DNA of 64,000 nucleotides, from NCBI GenBank assembly GCA_964485815.1, contig CAZAJX010000003.1:1-64000 (forward strand), written 5' to 3'. This DNA is from SFLA01 sp964485815 (GTDB taxonomy: Bacteria > Bacillota > Clostridia > Oscillospirales > CAG-382). The notes below the pieces were generated by a model that was given only the letters and a program-made list of their open reading frames with translations, was not told the DNA's origin and did no database searches. Both the position numbers and the translations under genes were made by a program. Below are positions 52,294-60,623 of the stretch, piece by piece; position 1 is the first letter of the stretch, and each line of letters opens with the position of its first letter.

Positions 52294-53190
52294 CTACAGA
52301 TCGGCGGTGTCGTGGGACTTGTAACCCTGCCCGAGTATCTCCGTAGCATTTGTTACTATAAGGAACGCACCGTTATCCTCCGCACGTATAAGCTCTTTTG
52401 CTCTGGGAAGCTGTTGCTTTTTAAGCACGCACATTATTACGGGCTGATTTCTGCCGGTGTATCCGCCGTGGGAGTGAACGATGGTTGCGCCCACGTCCAG
52501 CTCCTTCAGAAGCCGCTGGGTGATAACGTCGTTTTTCTCGCTCATTATATATATCATCTTCGCGCTGTCAAAGCCGTAAAGCAGCTTGTCCACCACGATG
52601 GTCTGAACAACTACGCAAACGCCGGCGTATATGGACAATTCGAACCGCTTAAAGGAGATAGCGGATGCGATAATAACCATAATGTCGAATATCATAAAGA
52701 TAGTGCCGGTGGAGATGTGCTTGAATTTAAGACGCATCAATTTTACCAGAATATCCGTACCGCCGGTGGATGCGCCTGCGTGGAACATAGTGGCAATTCC
52801 TATGGAAACCAGCACGGGACCCGCGAAAGCGGCAAGCATAGGATCGTTGGTGGCGGCGCCGATATATTGGGATCCCAAATTCATAAAAAGGGAAGACATT
52901 ATTATGGCGTATATGGTGGTAAAAAGGAACTTGAATCCGAATTTCCACGTGGCGATTATCAGCAGGGGCACGTTAAGTATGATTATCCAGGTACCCGTGG
53001 GGAAAAGTCCGATCAAGTGGCTGAGTATAATGGATACACCCGAAATTCCCCCCGATGCAAGGGCGTTGGGGTCCAAAAACAGGAAAACTCCCGCCGCGTA
53101 TGCCGCACAGCCGATGGTTATCATCACCATGTTCACGAGAAACTGTACTTTTTTATTTTTGAATCTGTGAAAAATATTCACCTTTTTCAC
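52294..53190 (-). CDS. YitT family membrane protein
   Basis: This 298-residue protein has five to six helices (DUF161 part, about 14-210, with PNALASGGISGVSIIL and GASTGGTDILVKL) and a C-terminal cytoplasmic DUF2179 domain (about 225-290, MIYIMSEKNDVITQRLL and ATIVHSHGGYTGR). The function is unknown. The ORF starts with GTG at 53190; a second in-frame GTG at 53181 lies at a better distance from AGAGGTG. It is a single gene with its own promoter. Confidence 0.9.
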   Translation of the reverse strand: MKKVNIFHRFKNKKVQFLVNMVMITIGCAAYAAGVFLFLDPNALASGGISGVSIILSHLIGLFPTGTWIIILNVPLLIIATWKFGFKFLFTTIYAIIMSSLFMNLGSQYIGAATNDPMLAAFAGPVLVSIGIATMFHAGASTGGTDILVKLMRLKFKHISTGTIFMIFDIMVIIASAISFKRFELSIYAGVCVVVQTIVVDKLLYGFDSAKMIYIMSEKNDVITQRLLKELDVGATIVHSHGGYTGRNQPVIMCVLKKQQLPRAKELIRAEDNGAFLIVTNATEILGQGYKSHDTADL

Positions 53191-53217
53191 CTCTGTATAT
53201 ATTTTGGGGCGGAAAAT

Positions 53218-53246
53218 ATTATATCACCCGAGTAAAATTTTGTCAA
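53218..53246 (-). promoter_or_regulatory. Promoter of yitT
   Basis: On the minus strand TTGACA (53246-53241), 17-bp spacer, TATAAT (53223-53218). Confidence 0.88.
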
Positions 53247-53263
53247 TAAAGAGGAAAATACAG

Positions 53264-53605
53264 TCAATCTTTTTTCAAAGTTTTACAGCTTGATATCAGC
53301 ATTCTTCTTATCCGTCCGCAGAGATTTCTGTTGTTTTTGAAGGTTTGCTCGTCAATGGCTCCGGTGTTCAAAAGAATCTGAAGCCAGCCTTCCGTTTCGG
53401 TGCATTCTTTTATGGAAATCTCGAATTTCGAAATCATATCGGCTTTGCTGTGTCCGTAATTTGCCTCGCGGATATTTGCATAAATACTGCTTGAACTTTT
53501 GCGGATTTGAAAAATCGTGTTTGAAGGAGCCTTTGTGCTTTGACAAAGCAATTCTATATCGGTTGCAAGCTGTTCGGAGTAGATCAATAAATAATTTTTT
53601 GACAC
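53264..53605 (-). CDS. Four-helix-bundle protein (23S rRNA IVP-like)
   Basis: This 113-residue protein matches the small four-helix-bundle family first seen within 23S rRNA intervening sequences: LLIYSEQLATDIELLCQ, RKSSSSIYANIREANYG, FEISIKECTETEGWLQIL and RRMLISSCKTLKKD. Members often lie in repeat-rich or mobile-element borders and their role is unclear. It borders the hairpin array at 53621. Confidence 0.88.
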   Translation of the reverse strand: MSKNYLLIYSEQLATDIELLCQSTKAPSNTIFQIRKSSSSIYANIREANYGHSKADMISKFEISIKECTETEGWLQILLNTGAIDEQTFKNNRNLCGRIRRMLISSCKTLKKD

Positions 53606-53620
53606 AACTAACCCTCCGTA

Positions 53621-53796
53621 AAAATCAACGGCGCAAGCCGTTGTATATCATCAAGGCGAAAGCCTTGTATATCATCAAAACGAAGTTTTGTATATCATCA
53701 AGCCGCAGGGAATACACGCTGACGCGTGATGAGATACAAGGGCGGTTTGCCGCCCTTGATGATATACACCGCACTTCGTGCGTTGATGATATACCA
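53621..53796. repeat. Array of covarying mini-hairpins joined by TATATCATCAA linkers
   Basis: Hairpins CAACGGC-GCAA-GCCGTTG, AAGGC-GAAA-GCCTT, AAAAC-GAA-GTTTT, AAGGGCGG-TTTG-CCGCCCTT and GCAC-TTC-GTGC differ in sequence yet stay paired. They are joined by (T)GTATATCATCAA in the first half and its reverse complement TTGATGATATAC in the second, so the whole array is also a palindrome. No gene fits here. Confidence 0.75.
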
Positions 53797-53805
53797 AGCC
53801 TTATG

Positions 53806-53846
53806 CACCCCGAAAAAAACGCTTTGCGTTTTTGGGGGACCCCGCT
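53806..53846. repeat. Family B core
   Basis: CACCCCGAAAAAAACGCTTTG to GCGTTTTTGGGGGACCCCG, a compact palindrome between the hairpin array and the tRNA terminator. Confidence 0.75.
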
Positions 53847-53860
53847 GCGGCTTGGATAAA

Positions 53861-53890
53861 AAAATCCTCGTTCTATTGAACGAGGATTTT
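53861..53890 (-). terminator. Terminator after tRNA-Val
   Basis: AAAATCCTCGTTC/GAACGAGGATTTT stem; the plus-strand A-tract is the minus-strand tail. Confidence 0.85.
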
Positions 53891-53892
53891 TT

Positions 53893-53969
53893 TGGTGGGG
53901 GCTACAGGACTCGAACCTGTGACCCCCTGCTTGTAAGGCAGGTGCTCTAACCAACTGAGCTAAGCCCCC
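53893..53969 (-). tRNA. tRNA-Val (anticodon UAC)
   Basis: On the minus strand it begins GGGGGCTTAGCTCAGTTGG, has anticodon stem/loop CCTGC-CTTACAA-GCAGG (anticodon TAC), T arm ACAGGTTCGAGTCCTGT, acceptor AGCCCCC and an encoded ACCA. All stems close. It reads GUA and probably other GUN codons. It stands alone with its own terminator. Confidence 0.97.
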
Positions 53970-54016
53970 GTGTTCGACTTGTAAAGTATATCACAAGTCT
54001 TTTCGTTTGTCAATAC

Positions 54017-54559
54017 CTAATTGAAATAAAAATTAGAAATTATTTTATCAAAATCAGCGCTCACGCTTTCATAGTCGGTTTCGCTGGCGGTGAGGGTGAT
54101 TATGTACGCAGAATAACCGCCTACAGCTACTACCTGAACGAAATGATAGGTGCTTCCGTCTACCTTTGCGGTGTAGTGGTATTTACCCGCAGTGTTTCCG
54201 TCCACCTTTATCTCTTCGCTCTTTACAGCCTGGTATTCGTTAAGCTCTTCGGTAAGTCTTTCCTCGTAGGTCTTCCAGTAATCCTTGTAATTCTGGGCGT
54301 CGGTACCGTATTTGGTAACGGAAAGGCTGGCGTATGTGCTTACCATGGAAGAAGAGGAGGTGTCCTTAAGGAGGGACAGCATACCGTCGTTTCTGTCAAC
54401 GCTCCATTCCAGAGGATAGCACATAGAAACCGCAAGTATTTCGTTTTTAACGTATGTCATTCCTTCGGGCACGTTAACGTCAGGCGTTTCGCCGCTTCCG
54501 CAGGCGCAAAGAGAGAATATCATACAAGCCGCAATAAGGGCAAAAATTATCTTTTTCAT
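54017..54559 (-). CDS. PsbP/DUF1795-like lipoprotein
   Basis: This 180-residue protein has a lipobox signal (LCAC, mature Cys at about 20) and a body with MCYPLEWSVDRNDGMLSLL and a C-terminal SADFDKIISNF, typical of PsbP-like extracellular lipoproteins. Function unknown. Start at 54559 with GAGGAAG; an upstream in-frame ATG at 54613 lies within the promoter region. Confidence 0.82.
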   Translation of the reverse strand: MKKIIFALIAACMIFSLCACGSGETPDVNVPEGMTYVKNEILAVSMCYPLEWSVDRNDGMLSLLKDTSSSSMVSTYASLSVTKYGTDAQNYKDYWKTYEERLTEELNEYQAVKSEEIKVDGNTAGKYHYTAKVDGSTYHFVQVVAVGGYSAYIITLTASETDYESVSADFDKIISNFYFN

Positions 54560-54584
54560 TTGTTCTTCCTCGCTTTCTCCCCGT

Positions 54585-54613
54585 ATTATATACCACCCTT
54601 TCAAAAAAGGCAA
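54585..54613 (-). promoter_or_regulatory. Promoter of the PsbP-like lipoprotein
   Basis: On the minus strand TTGCCT (54613-54608), 17-bp spacer, TATAAT (54590-54585). Confidence 0.82.
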
Positions 54614-54762
54614 TAGACGGAATGTGAATTTTTTATGTTTTTAGGGGAAAAAGACACGTTTTTCCTCTCTTTTTTAAACGAATTCATCAAAAATACTTTA
54701 TTTTTTCACCTTTTCGTGTTAGAATAAAATGATAAGTTATTGCTTTTAAGGAGGCGGGGAAA

Positions 54763-56712
54763 ATGGATAAGTTCAAGCTGGTATCCCCCTTTGCGGCGAC
54801 GGGTGACCAGCCCGAGGCGATACGCGCTCTTTGTGAGGGGCTGGACAAGGGTTATACCGACCAGACTCTGGTAGGCGTTACCGGTTCGGGAAAGACCTTT
54901 ACCATGGCAAACGTTATTGCCGCGGCAAACCGTCCCACGCTGGTGCTTGCCCACAACAAGACTCTTGCAGCCCAGCTTTGCTCGGAATTCCGCGAATTCT
55001 TTCCCGAAAATGCGGTGGAATACTTCGTTTCCTATTACGATTATTACCAGCCGGAAGCCTACGTTCCCGGCAAGGACATTTATATCGAAAAAGACGCTTC
55101 CATAAACTCGGAAATAGACAAGCTCCGCCATTCCGCCACCACGGCGCTTATGGAAAGGCGCGATGTTATCGTGGTTTCTTCCGTTTCCTGCATATATTCT
55201 CTCGGCGATCCCGAGGAATACGGCAGAAACGTTATCTCCCTCCGTCCGGGAATGATATTCCCCCAGCGTGACCTTATAAAACGGCTGGTGTCCCTGCAGT
55301 TTTCCCGCTCCGATATCGGCTTTGACAGAAACAATTTCCGTGTGCGGGGCGACGTTATAGAGATATTCCCCCCCAATTCGGACAGATACGCATACCGCGT
55401 GGAATTGTTCGGGGACGAGATAGACCGCATCTCTCAGGTGGACACGGTTACGGGTGAGATAAACGCCCGCCTTTCCCACGCCGCCATATATCCCGCATCC
55501 CATTACGTTACCTCCGAGGAAAAGCGGGAAGCGGCAATACACGAAATTTTAGAGGAATTGGACGAAAGAATAGAATATTTCGAAAAACAGCAAAAGTACG
55601 TGGAAGCACAGCGCATCCGCGAGCGTGTGCTGTTTGATGCGGAGCAAATACGGGAAATGGGCTTTTGCTCGGGTGTGGAAAACTATTCCCGTGTGCTGGC
55701 GGGCAGAAAGCCGGGCAGTACGCCTTATACCCTCCTTGACTTTTTCCCCGCAGATTATCTGCTTTTAATTGACGAAAGCCACGTTACCGTGCCTCAGGTA
55801 CGGGGAATGTCGGGCGGAGATTACGCCAGAAAGAAAAATCTTATAGATTACGGCTTCCGTCTGCCCTCGGCGTTTGATAACCGCCCTCTTAATTTTAATG
55901 AATTTTTGGATAAAAAAGGGGCAACCCTTTACGTTTCCGCCACACCTGCCCCCTTTGAAAAGGAGCGTTCACAGCAGATCGCGGAGCAGATAATCCGCCC
56001 CACGGGACTTTTGGATCCCGAGGTGGAGGTGCGCCCCGTAAAAGGTCAGGTAGACGATCTGCTTACCGAAATACGCGCCCGCGCGGAAAAAGGGGAGCGT
56101 GTGCTGGTTACCACCTTAACCAAAAAAATGGCGGAGGACCTTTCGGAATACCTTATCTCCGCCGACGTAAAGTGCCGTTATATGCACCACGATATCGACG
56201 CTATGGAGCGTATGGAGCTTATACGCGACCTGCGTAAGGGCGTTATCGATGTGCTGGTGGGAATAAACCTGCTCAGAGAGGGCTTGGACCTGCCCGAGGT
56301 TTCCCTTGTGGCTATTCTGGATGCGGACAAGGAAGGCTTTTTGCGCAGCGAAACAAGCCTTGTTCAGACAATCGGCAGAGCCGCCCGCCACGTAAACGGC
56401 AGGGTAATTATGTACGGGGACAAGATAACGGGCTCTATGGAAAGAGCCATAAACGAAACCAACCGCCGCCGTAAGATACAAAAGGAGTATAACGAAAAGC
56501 ACGGTATCACTCCCAAGAGTATTGTAAAAGAGCTTCGTGATCCTATCGCTATCACGGGCGCGCCCACCGAGCAGGCGGACCCCAAGAAGATGAGCGAAAG
56601 CCAAAAGAAGAAGCAAATAGAAGCGCTTACAAAGCAAATGAAGGAAGCGGCAAAGGTGCTGGATTTCGAAACCGCCGCCGCTCTGCGTGACAGAATTAAA
56701 CGTTTAATGTAA
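54763..56712 (+). CDS. uvrB: Excinuclease ABC subunit B
   Basis: This 649-residue helicase-like protein verifies DNA damage in nucleotide excision repair. Walker A GVTGSGKT is at 38-45; the beta-hairpin YYDYYQPEAYVP, DESHVTVPQ, the helicase motif GINLLREGLDLPEVSLV and the C-terminal UVR motif (ALTKQMKEAAKVLDFETAA) are all present. TAAGGAGGCGGGG precedes the start. uvrA follows after 10 bp. Confidence 0.98.
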   Translation: MDKFKLVSPFAATGDQPEAIRALCEGLDKGYTDQTLVGVTGSGKTFTMANVIAAANRPTLVLAHNKTLAAQLCSEFREFFPENAVEYFVSYYDYYQPEAYVPGKDIYIEKDASINSEIDKLRHSATTALMERRDVIVVSSVSCIYSLGDPEEYGRNVISLRPGMIFPQRDLIKRLVSLQFSRSDIGFDRNNFRVRGDVIEIFPPNSDRYAYRVELFGDEIDRISQVDTVTGEINARLSHAAIYPASHYVTSEEKREAAIHEILEELDERIEYFEKQQKYVEAQRIRERVLFDAEQIREMGFCSGVENYSRVLAGRKPGSTPYTLLDFFPADYLLLIDESHVTVPQVRGMSGGDYARKKNLIDYGFRLPSAFDNRPLNFNEFLDKKGATLYVSATPAPFEKERSQQIAEQIIRPTGLLDPEVEVRPVKGQVDDLLTEIRARAEKGERVLVTTLTKKMAEDLSEYLISADVKCRYMHHDIDAMERMELIRDLRKGVIDVLVGINLLREGLDLPEVSLVAILDADKEGFLRSETSLVQTIGRAARHVNGRVIMYGDKITGSMERAINETNRRRKIQKEYNEKHGITPKSIVKELRDPIAITGAPTEQADPKKMSESQKKKQIEALTKQMKEAAKVLDFETAAALRDRIKRLM

Positions 56713-56722
56713 GGAAAAATAT

Positions 56723-59518
56723 ATGGAAACAGAAATTAAGGTAAAAGGCGCACGAACACACAATTTAAAGGATATTTCCGTTACCGTTCCCCGCAATAAG
56801 CTTACCGTTTTTACGGGGCTTTCCGGTTCGGGTAAATCCTCCCTCGCCTTCGATACCATTTATGCGGAGGGACACAGACGGTTCGTGGAATCTCTGTCCT
56901 CTTATGCAAGACAGTTTTTAGGTCAGCTTGATAAGCCGGACGTGGATTTTATCGAAGGTCTTTCGCCTGCTATAGCTATCGACCAAAAGACCACCTCCAA
57001 AAACCCCCGCTCCACCGTGGGCACGGTTACAGAAATATACGATTACATCCGTCTTATGTACGCCCGTATCGGTGTGCCTCATTGCCCCGTGTGCGGAATT
57101 CCCATAAAACAGCAGAGTATAGACGAGATCGTTTCCCGTGTGCTCACTATGGAGGACGGCACCCGTTTTATGGTGCTTTCTCCCGTGGTTTCGGGAAAAA
57201 AGGGTATGCACGAAAAGGTGCTTGACGATGCCCGCAGAGGGGGCTTTGTCCGCGCATACGTGGACGGGGAGTTGTACGATCTTTCCGAAGTGCCTGCACT
57301 CGATAAAAATTTGAAGCACGATATAGATATAGTTGTTGACCGTCTTGTTATGCGGGCGGACGGTATTGCCTCCCGCCTTACGGACAGTATCGAAACCGCC
57401 GCGGGACTTTCAAACGGTATTATAAAGATAATGCTGGCAGACACAGGGGAGGTTTTGCGCTTTTCCCAGAATTACGCCTGCCCCGAGCACGGTATTTCTC
57501 TCGGAGAATTGGAGCCAAGGCTGTTTTCCTTTAACAGCCCCGTAGGCGCTTGCGAGGACTGCTCGGGTATCGGGATGAACTACGTGGTTTCTCCCGACAG
57601 ACTTATTCCCGATAAATCTCTCTCCCTTTTTTCGGGTGCGGTAATATGCAACGGATTCAAGACCTTTGATCCGGGCAGCTATACCTACGAGCTGTTCAAT
57701 TCCGTGGGCAAGCATTACGGTTGGGACGTTCATACGCCCATTCAGGATATGACCGAGGACGGCTTGCACGTGCTTTTGTACGGCAACAAATATGCCCGCA
57801 GAAGCTACAGTATACCCAAGTTCGAGGGTATTGTTAATATGGTAAAGCGGAGATACGATTCCAACACATCTCCCGAATCCCGCGAATATTACGAAGCGTT
57901 TATGGATAACGTGCCCTGCCCCTCCTGCGAGGGAAGAAGACTCCGTCCCGAAGCGCTGGCGGTTACCGTGGGAAATAAAAATATCCACGAGCTGTGCGAA
58001 ATGTCCGTGTCCAAGCTCCGTGAATTCTTTAAAAATCTTGTCCTTACCGAAACCGAAAAAGCGGTTGCCAAGGAGATTTTAAAGGAAATAAACTCCCGCT
58101 TGGGCTTTCTTGAAAACGTGGGGCTTGAGTATCTCACTCTTTCCCGCGCCGCAGGCAGTCTTTCGGGCGGTGAAGCCCAGAGAATACGCCTTGCCACTCA
58201 GGTAGGAAGCGCGCTGGTAGGAGTTATGTACGTGCTTGACGAGCCCAGTATAGGACTTCATCAGCGTGATAATATCAAGCTTATCAACACCCTTAAATCC
58301 CTGCGGGATCTGGGCAATACCGTGCTTGTGGTAGAGCACGATGAGGAAACTATGATGAGCGCAGACCATATCGTGGATATCGGTCCGTACGCAGGCGTAA
58401 GGGGCGGGGAAGTACTGTTTTCAGGCACGCCCGAGGAATTGTTAAAAGCGGAAGATTCCATTACCGCCGAATACCTTTCGGGCAGAAGAAAAATTCCCGT
58501 ACCCTCCACCCGCCGCGGCGGAAACGGGCTGTATCTCACCGTTAAGGGCGCAACTCAGAACAACCTTAAGAATATAGACGTGGATTTCCCCTTGGGCAAG
58601 CTTATTTGCGTAACGGGAGTTTCGGGAAGCGGTAAATCCTCTCTGGTAAATTCCGTGTTGTGCGAGGGCGCCGCCCGCGCTCTGGGCAGATTAAGCGCCC
58701 ATCCCGGCAAATGTGCGGGCATTGAGGGGCTTGAGAATATAGACAAGGTCATTCAGATCGACCAATCCCCCATAGGACGCACTCCCCGTTCCAACCCCGC
58801 CACCTATACGGGTATGTTTACGGATATCCGTTCTTTGTACGCCTCCACTCCCGATGCAAAGGCGAGAGGCTATAAGGAAGGCAGATTTTCCTTTAATATA
58901 AAGGGCGGCAGATGCGAAGCCTGCGAGGGCGACGGAACCATAAAAATAGAAATGCATTTTCTTCCCGACGTATACGTTAAATGCGATGTGTGCAAGGGCA
59001 GACGCTACAACAGAGAAACCCTTGAGGTAAAATACAAGGGCAAAAATATTTATGACGTTCTGGAAATGACGGTTGACGAGGGTATGGAGTTTTTTGCAAA
59101 CTACCAGTCCATCTACCGCCGTCTTAAGACTCTTTCCGAGGTAGGCTTGGGATATATCAAGATCGGTCAGTCCTCCACCACTCTTTCGGGCGGCGAAGCC
59201 CAAAGAGTAAAGCTGGCTACCGAGCTTGCCCGCCGCAGTACGGGAAAGACTCTGTATATACTTGATGAGCCCACCACGGGACTCCACAGCTATGATGTGG
59301 ACAAGCTTAACGACGTGCTTCACCGTCTGGTCGATGCGGGCAACACCGTAGTGGTTATCGAGCACAATCTCGATCTTATCAAAACCGCAGACCATATTAT
59401 AGATTTAGGTCCCGAAGGAGGCGACGGCGGCGGAACTATCGTTGCCACAGGCACTCCCGAGGAGATAGCGGCTTGCGAAAACAGCTATACGGGACAGTTC
59501 TTAAGAAAGGTGCTTTGA
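56723..59518 (+). CDS. uvrA: Excinuclease ABC subunit A
   Basis: This 931-residue ABC ATPase finds lesions together with UvrB. Two ATPase heads are visible: Walker A GLSGSGKSSL (32-41) and GVSGSGKSSL, signatures LSGGEAQR and LSGGEAQRVKLATELA, and the zinc modules CPVCG, CEACEGDG and CDVCKGRRYN. The start follows a weak AAGGAAAAA site. The lipoprotein gene begins 2 bp after it. Confidence 0.98.
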   Translation: METEIKVKGARTHNLKDISVTVPRNKLTVFTGLSGSGKSSLAFDTIYAEGHRRFVESLSSYARQFLGQLDKPDVDFIEGLSPAIAIDQKTTSKNPRSTVGTVTEIYDYIRLMYARIGVPHCPVCGIPIKQQSIDEIVSRVLTMEDGTRFMVLSPVVSGKKGMHEKVLDDARRGGFVRAYVDGELYDLSEVPALDKNLKHDIDIVVDRLVMRADGIASRLTDSIETAAGLSNGIIKIMLADTGEVLRFSQNYACPEHGISLGELEPRLFSFNSPVGACEDCSGIGMNYVVSPDRLIPDKSLSLFSGAVICNGFKTFDPGSYTYELFNSVGKHYGWDVHTPIQDMTEDGLHVLLYGNKYARRSYSIPKFEGIVNMVKRRYDSNTSPESREYYEAFMDNVPCPSCEGRRLRPEALAVTVGNKNIHELCEMSVSKLREFFKNLVLTETEKAVAKEILKEINSRLGFLENVGLEYLTLSRAAGSLSGGEAQRIRLATQVGSALVGVMYVLDEPSIGLHQRDNIKLINTLKSLRDLGNTVLVVEHDEETMMSADHIVDIGPYAGVRGGEVLFSGTPEELLKAEDSITAEYLSGRRKIPVPSTRRGGNGLYLTVKGATQNNLKNIDVDFPLGKLICVTGVSGSGKSSLVNSVLCEGAARALGRLSAHPGKCAGIEGLENIDKVIQIDQSPIGRTPRSNPATYTGMFTDIRSLYASTPDAKARGYKEGRFSFNIKGGRCEACEGDGTIKIEMHFLPDVYVKCDVCKGRRYNRETLEVKYKGKNIYDVLEMTVDEGMEFFANYQSIYRRLKTLSEVGLGYIKIGQSSTTLSGGEAQRVKLATELARRSTGKTLYILDEPTTGLHSYDVDKLNDVLHRLVDAGNTVVVIEHNLDLIKTADHIIDLGPEGGDGGGTIVATGTPEEIAACENSYTGQFLRKVL

Positions 59519-59520
59519 AT

Positions 59521-60621
59521 ATGAAAAAGCTTATAATACTTCTCTTGGCTTTGTGCCTTCTTCTCGCTTCCTGCGAAAGCGAGGGAGGCGTATCCGTGCC
59601 GGATGTTTCCGTGGAAAACGAGAGCAGCGAAGTTTCCGATACTTCCGTTCCCGAAGAAAGCGAAATAAGCGAAGAGAGCGTGTATATCCCCGTAAATCTG
59701 TTTGAAAAAACGGATGCGGTAAAGGAAGGAAGACTGGAATACGATTTTGATTCTTCCGCGGCGGATTTTGAATTCCAAAACCTTAAAACCTTTATGGAAA
59801 CCCTTTACAGCACGGGCAACAAGTTTGCTTTCCCTACAGACGAAAAGTATATGCTTGAGGGCTACACCGGCAACGCTTCGGATAATTTTGCTTTCGTATA
59901 TATAGATCTGGAAACGGGCTGTCAAATGGCGTATAACACCACTACCATTTACCAGACCTGCTCGGTAATAAAGCCCTCCCTTGCCGTATTTATACTCAAA
60001 AGCGGCGCTGATCTTACGGAAGAGATCGCCATAACCAAATATTACGGCGGTTCGGGCGTGCTTAAAAGCGGCGACGTGGGTAAATCCTTTACCGCAGAGC
60101 ATCTTATGGAAATAATGATCACCGAATCGGATAACACCGCATACGTGCATCTGCTCAAAAAGTACGGTCAGCAGGCATTTTCGGATTACCTTGCGTCTAT
60201 CGGCAATAAAAACACCAACGTAGGCGCGCCCACCTGGTATAAATTCGGTCTTATCTCCGCTCCCGACCTTGCAGTTATGATGCAGGATGTCTATGAATAT
60301 TCCACACAGGACGAAAAAGGCGTGTGGGTGCTTGAGCTTATGCAAAGAACCACATATAACGAGCTTATCACCTCTGTAGAGGGCGGTATTCCCGTGGGCC
60401 ACAAGTACGGAGAGGATAACGGTATCGAGCCTTCTCTCCACGATGGCGCGGTGTATCTGGGCGAGCATCCTTACGTGCTTGTAATATTGAGCAAGAGCGA
60501 CGTAAGCAAGACCGAATCCTATGATAAATTCAAGGCGATCACCATTCTTGTAAACGAATTCCACGCCGCAATGCACGGCGGCGCCGATATATTTACCCCC
60601 GAAAGCGAGGTAACCCAATAA
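59521..60621 (+). CDS. Class A beta-lactamase-fold serine hydrolase lipoprotein
   Basis: This 366-residue protein has a lipobox signal (LASC, mature Cys at about 18), an acidic Ser/Glu/Val linker (about 25-60) and a beta-lactamase-like domain. The SxxK motif reads CSVIKPSL, and SDN reads ITESDNTAYVHL, both intact; the KTG box is replaced by HKYG (GHKYGED). It could be a DD-peptidase or other cell-wall serine hydrolase rather than an antibiotic-degrading enzyme. It lies between uvrA and the radical SAM gene with 2-bp spacings. Confidence 0.82.
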   Translation: MKKLIILLLALCLLLASCESEGGVSVPDVSVENESSEVSDTSVPEESEISEESVYIPVNLFEKTDAVKEGRLEYDFDSSAADFEFQNLKTFMETLYSTGNKFAFPTDEKYMLEGYTGNASDNFAFVYIDLETGCQMAYNTTTIYQTCSVIKPSLAVFILKSGADLTEEIAITKYYGGSGVLKSGDVGKSFTAEHLMEIMITESDNTAYVHLLKKYGQQAFSDYLASIGNKNTNVGAPTWYKFGLISAPDLAVMMQDVYEYSTQDEKGVWVLELMQRTTYNELITSVEGGIPVGHKYGEDNGIEPSLHDGAVYLGEHPYVLVILSKSDVSKTESYDKFKAITILVNEFHAAMHGGADIFTPESEVTQ

Positions 60622-60623
60622 CT

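Noticed and set aside
53621..53796. The TATATCATCAA repeats as a CRISPR array.
   Set aside because: Repeats are about 12 bp, spacing is too short, orientation flips midway, the intervening pieces are hairpins, and no cas genes are present.
54661..54762. A LexA (SOS) box before uvrB.
   Set aside because: I looked for CGAAC-N4-GTTCG-like sites and found only ACGAATTCATC, which is not a convincing operator.
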